NCBI GenBank assembly: GCA_017462545.1
Contig: JAFTQX010000017.1
Coordinates: forward strand, 1 to 35,731
Source of the DNA: Clostridia bacterium
GTDB taxonomy: Bacteria; Bacillota; Clostridia; Oscillospirales; CAG-272
Length of the DNA stretch: 35,731 bases
Direction of reading: 5' to 3'
Shown: positions 1 to 8,212 of the stretch, piece by piece
Numbering within the stretch: position 1 is the first letter of the stretch
Layout: every line of letters starts with the position of its first letter
Notes under the pieces: generated by a model
Databases searched by the model: none
What the model was told of the DNA's origin: nothing
What the model saw: only the letters and a program-made list of their open reading frames with translations
Made by a program: the position numbers and the translations under genes

Positions 1-2
1 AC

Positions 3-1940
3 CTCTTTGATGAGACCGAGCGTTCAATCGACAGCTACATCGTTGAGCATGCCGACACCGACCCCTATGTGATCGTAGCCCCCGGCAAGTATGCCTCGCT
101 CAACACCATGAACTTCCGTGCGCGGCACGAGGATTCCACCATCTACGCCTACGGCGTGTATGCCGAGAAAACGGCCGATTCTCATTGCAGCATGATGATG
201 CACTTCCAGGATTCGATCAACATCGTGATCAAGGGCATCACGGTCGGGCATGAGATCCAATCCTGCGGGCAGGTCTACGTGCTGGAAAAGCTAGGGGATA
301 ACGGCACCACCGGCAAGCTGCGCGTGGTGACCGGCGCGGGCATGATGAACGAGTTTGGTAACACCAACACCAAGTATTATGACACCACCGGCATGGGCGC
401 GCAGCGCCAGGGCTCCTTCTACGCCTACATGGACTCCGGCTTTTGGAATATTAAAAAGGATGACAGTACCGAGGACGTGCCCACCATGATTATGGAGCTT
501 GGCCTTTCGGAGTACAACGTGATTGCCGAGGGCGACATCCTGACCTGCCGCTCGAAAAGCAACGGCACCAACATTGGTCTTTCCACCACCAAAAACGTGG
601 TCTTCTACGATTTCACCCACTACGGCACGGCATCTGCCTTTGCCTTTGTAGAAAACTACACCTACACCGCCACCACCTATTACCGCGTGCTGGACACCAC
701 CAAGAGCGCCCCCGTCATCTCGGAGGAGCTGTACAATCAGTACAGAGCCTTGGAGGATAAGTACGGCGTCTCTCTTGAGGTGTCGAAGGACGACCGGGGC
801 CGCTTCCGCGGCTCGCCCGCCCACATCGGCTCGATCGATGCGACGCACACCACCAACTGTGCCGAGGGCTCGCAGGCTACCTTCTGCCTATTTGAAAACA
901 TGTGTGACGATGCCACCAACCAAAACCACACCCCCGGCCGCTTGCATGAGGTCGTGGATAACGGTAACGGCACCACCACCATCTACTACAAGGGGCTGCT
1001 TTCGGTGCACCGCGTAGGCAACAACGATTACAACCCCACCATCCTCTGTGCCGACTTCAAGGAGGGCGACCGTGTGTATATCTACACCGCCGCCGGCCAG
1101 CTGCTTTGCGATACCGAGGCACTCTCTGCCTCCGTCAAGCACCCCGATCTGACCACCAATGACTACGGCATGAAAAAGAACGTGCCGCTGCGCAGCGTAA
1201 CCGTGGCAACAGACTTGATCAACACCAAGCCGCTTGCCGACTACGACCTCAGCCTGAACACGGCAGAGGATAGCCAAAAGGTCATGATCGACAACATGAG
1301 CATGGCATCCAACGGCTTTATCTTTGACAACTGCCGGTTCCAGAACATCCGCTCACGCGGACTGCTGATCAAATCCTCCGAGGGCAAAATTCTCAACTGC
1401 ACCTTCCGCAATATCGGCATGTCCTGCGGCGCGATCCTGTATGAGATCTACTGGGGTGAGTCGGGCGTGACCGAGAATATGCTGATCGACCGCAACCTCT
1501 TTGACCACACGGGCTATTTCAACAACATCGATCTCTACGCCACCATCTCCATCACCGGTCTTGGCTCGTCGGTGGAGGAGGACTATCTCTGCTACAAGAA
1601 CATCACCATCTCAAATAACCATATCCTGAACCGCACCAGTGACTATGCGATCTATGTCAACTCGGCAAAGGATGTCTACATTCTCAACAACACCATCGGC
1701 CCGTTTGTGGGCAACGATTTCGGCAAGTACCCCGAGGAGGGAGACACGCCCGATTCTCCGCGCCCTGTCATTCACATCAACGGCGCGATGAACATTGAGA
1801 TCTCCGGCAACATCTACCCGAATATGGAGTTTGCCGGCGCAGACTATGTTGTGGCCGAGCGGAATAAGCATGTTTACGGCTCTGACGTTACCATGGACGG
1901 CACCGTAGACGGAGATTCGCTGATTCCGGATGATGTTTGA
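3..1940 (+). CDS. Right-handed parallel beta-helix protein, 5' end outside window; possible glycoside hydrolase
   Basis: The reading frame is open from the first bases, so the start and any signal peptide lie upstream; 645 residues are visible. The C-terminal third (about nt 1290-1850) has short repeated strands of the type 'NCRFQNI', 'NCTFRNI', 'ISNNHIL' and 'ILNNTIG', the ladder expected of a right-handed parallel beta-helix. A segment near nt 894-920 reads ENMCDDATNQNH. It recalls the DD..N.H signature of beta-helix glycosidases such as GH110 (alpha-1,3-galactosidases), but the match is partial, so the activity is inferred. It is followed at once by a strong hairpin terminator and lies next to an AraC regulator and sugar-oxidising enzymes, which fits a role in glycan breakdown. 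Alternatives are a polysaccharide lyase-like or non-catalytic surface beta-helix protein. The fold is well supported, the enzyme class is not. Confidence 0.75.
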   Translation, partial: LFDETERSIDSYIVEHADTDPYVIVAPGKYASLNTMNFRARHEDSTIYAYGVYAEKTADSHCSMMMHFQDSINIVIKGITVGHEIQSCGQVYVLEKLGDNGTTGKLRVVTGAGMMNEFGNTNTKYYDTTGMGAQRQGSFYAYMDSGFWNIKKDDSTEDVPTMIMELGLSEYNVIAEGDILTCRSKSNGTNIGLSTTKNVVFYDFTHYGTASAFAFVENYTYTATTYYRVLDTTKSAPVISEELYNQYRALEDKYGVSLEVSKDDRGRFRGSPAHIGSIDATHTTNCAEGSQATFCLFENMCDDATNQNHTPGRLHEVVDNGNGTTTIYYKGLLSVHRVGNNDYNPTILCADFKEGDRVYIYTAAGQLLCDTEALSASVKHPDLTTNDYGMKKNVPLRSVTVATDLINTKPLADYDLSLNTAEDSQKVMIDNMSMASNGFIFDNCRFQNIRSRGLLIKSSEGKILNCTFRNIGMSCGAILYEIYWGESGVTENMLIDRNLFDHTGYFNNIDLYATISITGLGSSVEEDYLCYKNITISNNHILNRTSDYAIYVNSAKDVYILNNTIGPFVGNDFGKYPEEGDTPDSPRPVIHINGAMNIEISGNIYPNMEFAGADYVVAERNKHVYGSDVTMDGTVDGDSLIPDDV

Positions 1941-1949
1941 TTGAAATAA

Positions 1950-1985
1950 AAAAGGACGAGGAATTTTTCAATTCCTCGTCCTTTT
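1950..1985. terminator. Bidirectional intrinsic terminator
   Basis: A perfect 16-base inverted repeat (1950-1965 and 1970-1985) with a 4-base loop. The minus-strand side is followed by a longer T-run than the plus side, so it can end both the beta-helix gene and the converging AraC gene. Confidence 0.9.
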
Positions 1986-1993
1986 GATAGAAC

Positions 1994-2031
1994 GCCCCGG
2001 CAGAGCTTATAAAGCCTGCCGGGGCTCTTTT
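1994..2031 (+). terminator. Second hairpin terminator between convergent genes
   Basis: A perfect 10-base GC-rich inverted repeat, GCCCCGGCAG at 1994-2003 and CTGCCGGGGC at 2016-2025, followed on the plus strand by CTCTTTTCTT. It backs up the first terminator and overlaps the 3' end of the minus-strand AraC transcript. Confidence 0.7.
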
Positions 2032-2032
2032 C

Positions 2033-2818
2033 TTATTCTCTCCCGGTGGAGGTGGGGGTGGTGCCGGTAATCTTGCGGTAAAGGCGGTAAAAGGTGGAAT
2101 AATCGTGAAAGCCGCAGGCCTCGCAGACATCCGCCGGGCGATCACCCGCGAGGAGAAGCGACTGGGCATACAGGATCTTTTTGTTGTTGATGTAATTCTT
2201 CAGCCCGATGTCCATATAGCGGCTGAAGGTGTTTTGAATATGCGACTTGGAGAGAAACAGCTCAGCCGAGAGGGCCTCGGCATCCCAATCCCGCTCCGGG
2301 TGCGCATCAATGAGGGCAATGATGCGGTCAATGATGGGGTTGTGGCGGATACGGCCGCTCTCTGTGCGCGGCGTTTCGTAGAGCAGATTGAGCAAGATCT
2401 CGCGCAACGCGCAGCGCAGCATCAGGCGTGCATCCTGCTCGGCAAAGCGGGTGGCGTAGTCGCTCAGCTTTTCAAAGCAATCACGCAGAATGCGGTTGTC
2501 CGCAATGTTGACCACGGTGGGCAGCTCGTCAATGCGCATCTGGTTTTCACCCGGGAGAATGCGCGGCTCAAAATTGATGACATACCGCTCATAGGGCGCG
2601 TCTGACAGCGGGCGCAGATAATGGTACTGGTTGGGTGGGATAAAGACCAGATCATGCGGCTGCAGGGTAAAGCACTGCCCCTCAATATGGTATTCCGCCT
2701 CGCCGCGCACCACATACAGCAGCTCATAATCAAGATGCAGGTGCTTGGAAAAATCGTCCTCCTGCGGCGCGTCATAGACCAAGTAGGTCAGCTCGCAATG
2801 CTTGTCGGTCAGCTTCAT
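2033..2818 (-). CDS. AraC family transcriptional regulator (cupin plus double HTH)
   Basis: A 261-residue DNA-binding regulator. The N-terminal half (about 15-110) is a cupin sensor domain with the HLHLDYELLYVVRGEAEY strand and the 'HDLVFIPPNQYHYL' strand. The C-terminal 100 residues carry two helix-turn-helix units; the second has the family signature CGFHDYSTFYRLYRKITGTTP. The start at 2818 is supported by AGGGGGTGA six bases upstream and by a promoter at 2837-2865. It is transcribed divergently from the isomerase/dehydrogenase operon, with only 22 bases between the two -35 boxes, so it probably controls that operon in response to a sugar or sugar acid. The ligand cannot be deduced. Confidence 0.93.
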   Translation of the reverse strand: MKLTDKHCELTYLVYDAPQEDDFSKHLHLDYELLYVVRGEAEYHIEGQCFTLQPHDLVFIPPNQYHYLRPLSDAPYERYVINFEPRILPGENQMRIDELPTVVNIADNRILRDCFEKLSDYATRFAEQDARLMLRCALREILLNLLYETPRTESGRIRHNPIIDRIIALIDAHPERDWDAEALSAELFLSKSHIQNTFSRYMDIGLKNYINNKKILYAQSLLLAGDRPADVCEACGFHDYSTFYRLYRKITGTTPTSTGRE

Positions 2819-2836
2819 GTCATCACCCCCTGCACC

Positions 2837-2865
2837 ATCTTATCATTTTTCGGTAGAAAATGCAA
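2837..2865 (-). promoter_or_regulatory. Sigma-A promoter of the AraC gene
   Basis: Reading the minus strand, TTGCAT (2865-2860), a 17-base spacer, then TAAGAT (2842-2837). It is placed correctly upstream of the gene starting at 2818. Confidence 0.7.
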
Positions 2866-2887
2866 TAGCAAACCGTAAAAAATAATA

Positions 2888-2927
2888 TTGTTTTTTATTC
2901 TTTACTTATATATAATGGTGATATCAC
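2888..2927 (+). promoter_or_regulatory. Sigma-A promoter and palindromic operator candidate for the sugar operon
   Basis: TTGTTT (2888-2893), a 17-base spacer and a perfect TATAAT (2911-2916). A perfect 10-base palindrome GTGATATCAC (2918-2927) covers the expected transcription start and could be a repressor site. The divergent AraC promoter lies 22 bases away, so regulator binding could affect both. Confidence 0.75.
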
Positions 2928-2945
2928 AACAAAGGAGACGAACCT

Positions 2946-4973
2946 ATGCTACAATTATGTGCCTTTGCGGATGAGGCAGGCGCACCGCTTGCCGAGCAGA
3001 TCGCCGCGCTCAAGCGCAACCGCATTCCCAATCTGGAGCTTCGCTCGATCGATGGCAAGAACGTCTCGGACTTTACCGTTGAGGAGGCAGAGGCATACGC
3101 CGCCGAGCTGCGCGCAGCCGGCATTACCGTGTTCAGCATCGGCTCGCCGCTTGGCAAGGTGGATATTACCTGCGATTTTGAGGAATATCTCCAAAAGGTG
3201 CGCCATGTGCTGACCCTTTGTCAGATCTTTTCCTGCACCCGTGTGCGGATGTTCAGCTTTTTCAAGGCGGGCGAGGGGGAAACGGACGAGGTGGTCTCTC
3301 GCCTCTTACGCATGGTAGAGATGGCAGAGGAGCAGGGCATTCACCTGTACCACGAGAACGAAAAGGACATTTTCGGTGACGCAGTCGACCGCGTGAAGAT
3401 CCTTGCTCGGCGCGTGCCCGGCCTGCGCTTTATCTACGACCCCGCCAACTTCATCCAGTGCGGGCAGGATATGCAGCAGGCGATGGACGAGCTGACCGCG
3501 CACATCGGCTACTTTCACATCAAGGACGTCATTCGCGAGACGGGCGAGCTGGTGCCCGCCGGCGAGGGTGACGGCATGCTGCGGGAGCTGATTGCCCGCA
3601 TCCCGCGCGATGCGACCCTGACGATCGAGCCGCACCTGGCCATCTTTGCAGGCTACGGTCAGATCGACAATACGGAAATGAAAAACAAATACGTCTATCA
3701 AAACAACAATGACTCCTTTGACGCCGCCTGCGCCGGCCTGCGCCGTGTGCTGACCGACTGCGGCTACAAGGAGCAGGAGAAAGGCTGGTACAAAAACATG
3801 ATTCGTTACGGTATTATCGGTGTTGGTAACATGGGTAGCGCCCACCTGGAGAGCTTCCAGAAGGGGCTGGTGCCCGACGCGTGCGTCACGGCCATTGCCG
3901 ACCATGATGCAAGCAAGCTGGAGAGAATGAAGGAAAAATTCCCGGATGGCGGCTTTGCCTGCTATTCCGAGGGCAAGGACCTGATCGACGCGGGCAACGT
4001 GGACGCGGTGATCGTGGCCATCCCCCACTACTTCCACCCCGAGATGTCGATCTACGCCATGAAGCGTGGCATTGCGGTTGTCTGCGAGAAGCCTGCCGGC
4101 GTTTACACCAAGCAGGTCAAGGAGATGAACGCGGTGGCAAAGGAGACCGGCGTTCCCTTTACCATGATGTTTAACCAGCGCACCAACTGCCTCTACCGCA
4201 AGATGCGTGAGATCGTTGCGGCAGGCGGCGTTGGCGAGATCAAGCGCGTAAACTGGATCATCACCAACTGGTACCGCGCTCAGTGCTACTACGATAGCGG
4301 CTCCTGGCGTGCTACCTGGCGCGGCGAGGGCGGCGGCGTACTGCTGAACCAGTGCCCGCACCAGCTTGACCTCTTGCAGTGGGTGGTTGGCATGATGCCG
4401 ATCAACATGCGTGCCTTCTGCCATTTCGGCAAGTGGCATGATATTGAGGTAGAGGATGACGTAACCGCCTACTTTGAATATGAAAACGGCGCCACCGGCG
4501 TGTTTATCACCTCAACAGCCGATGCCCCCGGCAACAACCGCTTTGAAATTCTCGGCACGGGCGGCAAGCTGGTATGCGAGCATGGCAAGCTGACCTATAC
4601 CAAGTGCGAGCCGAACGAGCGCGAGTTCTGCGTCACCCACACGGGCGGCTTTGGTGAGCCGAAATATGAGAACGTACCCGTAGAGACCGATGGTCAGAAC
4701 CTGCAGCACATCGGCATTCTGCGGAACTTTACCAACTACCTGCTTGGCAAGGAGGAGCTGTTTGTTGACGGCACCGAGGGCATTAAGGGCGTTTACCTGA
4801 TGGACTCGATGCTCTTCTCCGCCTTTACCGACAAGAAGGTACCGATTCCCTTTGATGATGACGAATACTATGCCGAGCTGCAAAAGCGCGTGGCCACCGG
4901 CCGTGTGAAGGAAGAGACCGCCGGCGTGGTCCTTGACACCTCGAACACCTACGGAGGCGGCGGCAAAAAATGA
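2946..4973 (+). CDS. Fusion: TIM-barrel sugar isomerase/epimerase plus Gfo/Idh/MocA oxidoreductase
   Basis: A single 675-residue frame with two enzymes. Residues 1-284 form an AP_endonuc_2/xylose-isomerase-like barrel. Candidate metal ligands are visible in HENEKDIFGD, YDPANF, YFHIKD and TIEPHL. Residues 285-675 form an NAD(P)-dependent dehydrogenase of the Gfo/Idh/MocA family with GVGNMG (Rossmann loop), CEKPAG (the EKP motif) and NQCPHQLDLLQW (H...D catalytic region). AAAGGAG lies upstream of the ATG. These two families usually come as separate adjacent genes acting in sequence on sugars, for example oxidation at C3 and epimerisation or cleavage of the keto-sugar. At the junction an ATG (3798) overlaps a TGA in the +1 frame (3799-3801), so the fusion may derive from an ATGA-coupled pair by a 1-base shift. 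Substrate unknown. Confidence 0.85.
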   Translation: MLQLCAFADEAGAPLAEQIAALKRNRIPNLELRSIDGKNVSDFTVEEAEAYAAELRAAGITVFSIGSPLGKVDITCDFEEYLQKVRHVLTLCQIFSCTRVRMFSFFKAGEGETDEVVSRLLRMVEMAEEQGIHLYHENEKDIFGDAVDRVKILARRVPGLRFIYDPANFIQCGQDMQQAMDELTAHIGYFHIKDVIRETGELVPAGEGDGMLRELIARIPRDATLTIEPHLAIFAGYGQIDNTEMKNKYVYQNNNDSFDAACAGLRRVLTDCGYKEQEKGWYKNMIRYGIIGVGNMGSAHLESFQKGLVPDACVTAIADHDASKLERMKEKFPDGGFACYSEGKDLIDAGNVDAVIVAIPHYFHPEMSIYAMKRGIAVVCEKPAGVYTKQVKEMNAVAKETGVPFTMMFNQRTNCLYRKMREIVAAGGVGEIKRVNWIITNWYRAQCYYDSGSWRATWRGEGGGVLLNQCPHQLDLLQWVVGMMPINMRAFCHFGKWHDIEVEDDVTAYFEYENGATGVFITSTADAPGNNRFEILGTGGKLVCEHGKLTYTKCEPNEREFCVTHTGGFGEPKYENVPVETDGQNLQHIGILRNFTNYLLGKEELFVDGTEGIKGVYLMDSMLFSAFTDKKVPIPFDDDEYYAELQKRVATGRVKEETAGVVLDTSNTYGGGGKK

Positions 4974-5959
4974 GATCTGCCATCATAGGCCTGGGTGCCA
5001 TCAGCACCACGCACTACGGTGCCATTGGCCGGGCGGGCGGTGAGGTCGTTGCCATTTGCGATATCGACGAGGCAAAGATCACCGCGTTTTGTGAAAAAAC
5101 CGGCTGCCATGCGACAGCCTATAAAGACTACCAAGCCCTGCTCTCTGACAGGACGATCGACGTCATCCACATCTGCACCCCCCACTATCTGCACGCCGAC
5201 ATGGTGGTGGCCGCTCTCCGCGCCGGCCACCATGTGCTGTGCGAAAAGCCGCTCTGTATTGCGGAGGAGGATATCCCCCGTGTGCTGGCGGCCGAGCGGG
5301 AAAGCGGCAAGCACCTCGGCGTTTGCCACCAAAATCGCTACAACGAGAGCAACCTGGCACTGAAGGCCATGTTGGAAAGCGATCCTGCTAAATCCGGCTT
5401 CGGCACGGTGGTGTGGGATCGCGGCGAGGGCTACTACGCCTCGGGCGCGTGGCGCGGCAAATGGCAGACGGAGGGCGGCGGCGTGATGATCAACCAAGCC
5501 CTGCATACCTTAGACCTCTTGCTGTGGATGGTTGGCCAGCCCGACAGCGTGCAGGCCGATCTCCATAATCGACACCTTGGGGGCGTGATCGAGGTAGAGG
5601 ACACCGCCTCTGCCCTCTTCCGCTACGAGGACGGCCGCGTTTTCAACTTCTTTGCCACCACAGCCTCGGGCGCGGATATGCCCGTGCAGGTCATGGTGGC
5701 AACCGAGGGCGGACAGACGATCGTGGCCGCCAATGATACCATTACCGTCAACGGGGAGATCCGCCCCTCCGACAGCGGCGACATTCGCTACGGCAAGGAT
5801 GTATGGGGGGACGGGCACGCCAAGCTTGTCCGTGATTTCTACACCTGCATCAAGGAAGATCAACCCTTCGCGATTGATGGCCGAGAGGGCGCGCGTGTTG
5901 TCCGCGCCATTCTCGCCATGTACCGCTCGCAAGGAAAAGAAGAGACGCTGACGGTGTAA
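4970..5959 (+). CDS. Gfo/Idh/MocA family NAD(P)-dependent oxidoreductase
   Basis: A 329-residue sugar dehydrogenase-like protein. The N-terminal Rossmann fold has IGLGAIS; the EKP motif appears as CEKPLC; the C-terminal domain has the conserved GGGVMINQALHTLDLLLWM segment with the catalytic-region His and Asp. It is paralogous to the second half of the upstream fusion. Its ATG overlaps the upstream stop (ATGA, 4970-4973) with GGAGG 12 bases before, so the two are translationally coupled. Having two such dehydrogenases together suggests oxidation and later re-reduction of the same sugar, as in redox-assisted glycoside cleavage or epimerisation. That pathway is an inference; the family assignment is firm. 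Confidence 0.93.
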   Translation: MRSAIIGLGAISTTHYGAIGRAGGEVVAICDIDEAKITAFCEKTGCHATAYKDYQALLSDRTIDVIHICTPHYLHADMVVAALRAGHHVLCEKPLCIAEEDIPRVLAAERESGKHLGVCHQNRYNESNLALKAMLESDPAKSGFGTVVWDRGEGYYASGAWRGKWQTEGGGVMINQALHTLDLLLWMVGQPDSVQADLHNRHLGGVIEVEDTASALFRYEDGRVFNFFATTASGADMPVQVMVATEGGQTIVAANDTITVNGEIRPSDSGDIRYGKDVWGDGHAKLVRDFYTCIKEDQPFAIDGREGARVVRAILAMYRSQGKEETLTV

Positions 5960-6004
5960 GCCCATAGAGCTGAACATCTCTCGCTGTCTTCGACCTCCAC
6001 TTCC

Positions 6005-6128
6005 TGTCATTCTGAAGGAGCAGCGCGACTGAAGAATCTTTCCGAGCGAAGCGAGGAATTCCTGCCGTTGTCACTCCCTGTTTCGCCTGGCGGCGAAAAG
6101 ATTCTTCGCCAGGAGGCTCAGAATGACA
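6005..6128. repeat. Palindromic intergenic repeat (TGTCATYCTGA family), copy 1
   Basis: Begins TGTCATTCTGA and ends TCAGAATGACA, with internal GAAGAATC and GATTCTTCG arms, so the whole unit folds on itself. The same ends and GGATC/GATCC arms recur at 21069-21185, 33245-33326, 33430-33508 and 35515-35731. This copy has GAATC where others have GGATC. Confidence 0.85.
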
Positions 6129-6184
6129 GGTAGAGGGGCGGACACGAGAAAAGCCCATCTTTGCCGTCAGGCGTTACCTCTTGC

Positions 6185-6203
6185 GGGCGAACACAGTTCG
6201 CCC
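6185..6203. repeat. Short GC-rich hairpin repeat
   Basis: GGGCGAAC (6185-6192), a 3-base loop and GTTCGCCC (6196-6203), followed by CTACGG. It resembles the GGAGCAAGCCCC...CCCTAC hairpins at 28086-28107 and 33550-33573, so it may belong to one loose family of host repeats. Confidence 0.6.
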
Positions 6204-6255
6204 CTACGGAAATACGTGCGGGCGGCATATCCTTTTCCTAAAGGTTTTTGAAGGT

Positions 6256-6283
6256 GCGGAAACTTTTTGCAAAATGTTTCCGC
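6256..6283. repeat. CTTTTTGCAAAA hairpin repeat, copy 1
   Basis: GCGGAAAC and GTTTCCGC arms around CTTTTTGCAAAA, next to AAGGTTTTTGAAG. The second copy (20968-20995) inside the phage cassette has the same core and the complementary CTTTCAAAAACCTTT flank. Confidence 0.65.
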
Positions 6284-6325
6284 AATCCGCACCCCACACG
6301 TACCCCACACAAAAGGAGACCACCT

Positions 6326-7369
6326 ATGAAAATGACATTTCGCTGGTACGGCGAGAGCGACAGCATATCCCTCTCTGCCATTCGCCAGATTCCCAACATG
6401 AGCGGCGTGGTGACCGCCGTCTACCGTGTACCGGTGGGCGAGGTCTGGCCGCGCGAGGACATTGCTCGCCTACGCGAGCTGTGCGTCCAAAACGGCTTAG
6501 AGATGGAGGTCATTGAGAGCGTGCCCGTGCATGAGGACATCAAGCTCGGCCGCGAGACGCGTGACCGCCTGATCGCCAACTACGCCGAGAACATTCGCCG
6601 CTTGGGCGAGGCGGGCGTTCGTTGCGTCTGCTACAACTTCATGCCCGTCTTTGACTGGCTGCGCACCAACCTGCACACCGAGGCCGAGGATGGCTCCAAC
6701 TCCCTCTCCTACGACCACGAGCAGCTCATGCGCCTTGACCCACACCACCTCTCGCTGCCCGGCTGGGATGAAAGCTACACCCGGGATGAGCTGCAGGGGC
6801 TGCTTGCCGCTTACAAAACCGTCAGCCACGAGCAGCTTTTTGACAATCTCATCTACTTCCTGCGCGGCATTATGCCGGCATGCCAGGAGGCAAAGATCGA
6901 CATGGCCATCCACCCGGATGATCCGCCGTGGGACATGTTCGGCCTGCCCCGCATCATCTCCACCGAGGCGGATATTGACCGCCTGTTTGCCGCCCTGCCC
7001 GACCCCCACAACGGTCTGACCTTCTGCACCGGCTCGTTTGGCGCGGGCAGAGACAATGACCTTGTCCGCATGGCGGGCAAGTATGCCGCCGCGGGCAGAA
7101 TCCCCTTTGCCCACATCCGCCAGATCAAATGGTCGGGCGAGCTGGACTTTGCCGAGTGCGGCCACCGCACCGAGGCAGGCAGCCTTGATATTTACGGCAT
7201 CGTTCGTGCCCTGGTGCAAAACGGCTTTGCGGGCTATGTACGCCCCGACCACGGCCGCAACATCTGGGGTGAGGACGGCAAGCCCGGCTACGGGCTTTAC
7301 GACCGCGCGCTTGGCGCGGCCTATCTCAACGGCCTGTTTGAGGCCGCAGAACGCGAAATGGAGAAATAA
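6326..7369 (+). CDS. uxuA: Mannonate dehydratase
   Basis: A 347-residue enzyme of the UxuA family, which dehydrates D-mannonate to 2-keto-3-deoxygluconate in hexuronate (glucuronate/galacturonate) breakdown in the cytoplasm. Characteristic segments are FRWYGESD at the N-terminus, IPNMSGVVTAVY, the metal and catalytic motifs HPDDPPW, FCTGSFGAG and HIRQIKW, and RPDHGRNIW near the end. The start is the ATG at 6326, eight bases or so after AAAAGGAG; an upstream in-frame ATG at 6248 adds a basic, repeat-derived stretch and is rejected. It is followed two bases later by an SDR dehydrogenase, the usual pairing. It is somewhat shorter than the enterobacterial enzyme but typical for Bacillota. Confidence 0.95.
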   Translation: MKMTFRWYGESDSISLSAIRQIPNMSGVVTAVYRVPVGEVWPREDIARLRELCVQNGLEMEVIESVPVHEDIKLGRETRDRLIANYAENIRRLGEAGVRCVCYNFMPVFDWLRTNLHTEAEDGSNSLSYDHEQLMRLDPHHLSLPGWDESYTRDELQGLLAAYKTVSHEQLFDNLIYFLRGIMPACQEAKIDMAIHPDDPPWDMFGLPRIISTEADIDRLFAALPDPHNGLTFCTGSFGAGRDNDLVRMAGKYAAAGRIPFAHIRQIKWSGELDFAECGHRTEAGSLDIYGIVRALVQNGFAGYVRPDHGRNIWGEDGKPGYGLYDRALGAAYLNGLFEAAEREMEK

Positions 7370-7371
7370 GC

Positions 7372-8208
7372 ATGGAAATGAAATTGCCCTTTTCTGTTGA
7401 CCTGTCTGACAAGGTCTGCGTCGTCACCGGCGCGGGCGGCGTGCTGATGCGTGAGTTTGCAAAGGCTCTTTGCGCCTGCGGCGCACGCGTCGCGCTGCTG
7501 GATATCAACGAGGAGGCTTGCAAGGCCGTGGCCGCCGAGATCGGTGAAAACGCCCTGCCCCTTCCCACCAACTGCCTCGATAAGGCCGCCCTGCTTGCCG
7601 CACGCGAGCAGGTGCACGCCAAGTTTGGCAAGGTGAACTTCCTCATCAACGGCGCGGGCGGCAACAATCCGCGTGCCACCTGTGATAATGAAACCATGAC
7701 GCCCGACCTCTCGGACGAGGTGAAGAGCTTCTTTTCGCTGGAGGAAAGCGGTCTGCGCTTTGTTTTTGACCTCAACATCACCTCTGCCTTTCTGACCACC
7801 CAGGTCTTTGCCGAGGATATGGTCAAAACGGGCGGCAACATTATCAACATCTCCTCGATGAACGGCTTCCGCCCCCTGACCAAGATTCCCGCCTACAGCG
7901 CGGCCAAGGCAGGCATCTCCAACTTTACCGAGTGGCTTGCCGTGCACTTTGCGCCCTGCGGCATTCGTGTTAACGCCATCGCGCCCGGTTTCTTTGTCAC
8001 CAATCAGAACAGAGACCTGCTCTTCAAGGATGGCGAGCCGACACCACGCACGCACAAAATTCTCGGCCACACGCCGCAAAATCGCTTTGGTGAGGTCAGC
8101 GACCTGATCGGCACGCTGCTCTTCCTTTCGTCTGATGCTGCCTCCGGCTTTGTTACCGGCACGGTCATTCCCGTAGACGGCGGCTTTAACGCTTATAGTG
8201 GGGTATAA
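7372..8208 (+). CDS. uxuB: SDR family D-mannonate oxidoreductase (UxuB/YjmF type)
   Basis: A 278-residue classical short-chain dehydrogenase. It has TGAGGVL for nucleotide binding (about residues 20-26), NGAGGNN, the catalytic Ser in NISSMNGF, and YSAAK as the Tyr-x-x-x-Lys pair. The ending TGTVIPVDGGFNAYSGV is typical of the family. Placed two bases after uxuA, it most likely interconverts fructuronate and mannonate with NAD(H), as proposed for the Bacillus subtilis UxuB/YjmF protein. It is unrelated to the long-chain UxuB of Escherichia coli. The family is certain and the substrate rests on gene context. Confidence 0.85.
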   Translation: MEMKLPFSVDLSDKVCVVTGAGGVLMREFAKALCACGARVALLDINEEACKAVAAEIGENALPLPTNCLDKAALLAAREQVHAKFGKVNFLINGAGGNNPRATCDNETMTPDLSDEVKSFFSLEESGLRFVFDLNITSAFLTTQVFAEDMVKTGGNIINISSMNGFRPLTKIPAYSAAKAGISNFTEWLAVHFAPCGIRVNAIAPGFFVTNQNRDLLFKDGEPTPRTHKILGHTPQNRFGEVSDLIGTLLFLSSDAASGFVTGTVIPVDGGFNAYSGV

Positions 8209-8212
8209 CCAT

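Larger units (their letters stand above)
5960..6325. other. 366-base intergenic region filled with palindromic repeats
   Basis: No gene is seen. From left to right it holds a long palindromic repeat (6005-6128), a GGGCGAAC/GTTCGCCC hairpin (6185-6203) and a GCGGAAAC/GTTTCCGC hairpin (6256-6283). It ends with AAAAGGAG ahead of uxuA. No convincing sigma-A promoter was found, so uxuA may be read from the upstream operon or from a promoter hidden among the repeats. Confidence 0.7.

Noticed and set aside
3306..4439. A 377-codon minus frame inside the isomerase-dehydrogenase fusion
   Set aside because: No start signals or domains; shadow of the real gene.
6248..6325. N-terminal extension of UxuA
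   Set aside because: The 26 added residues are basic and derived from a hairpin repeat; UxuA proteins start near MKMTFRWYG.
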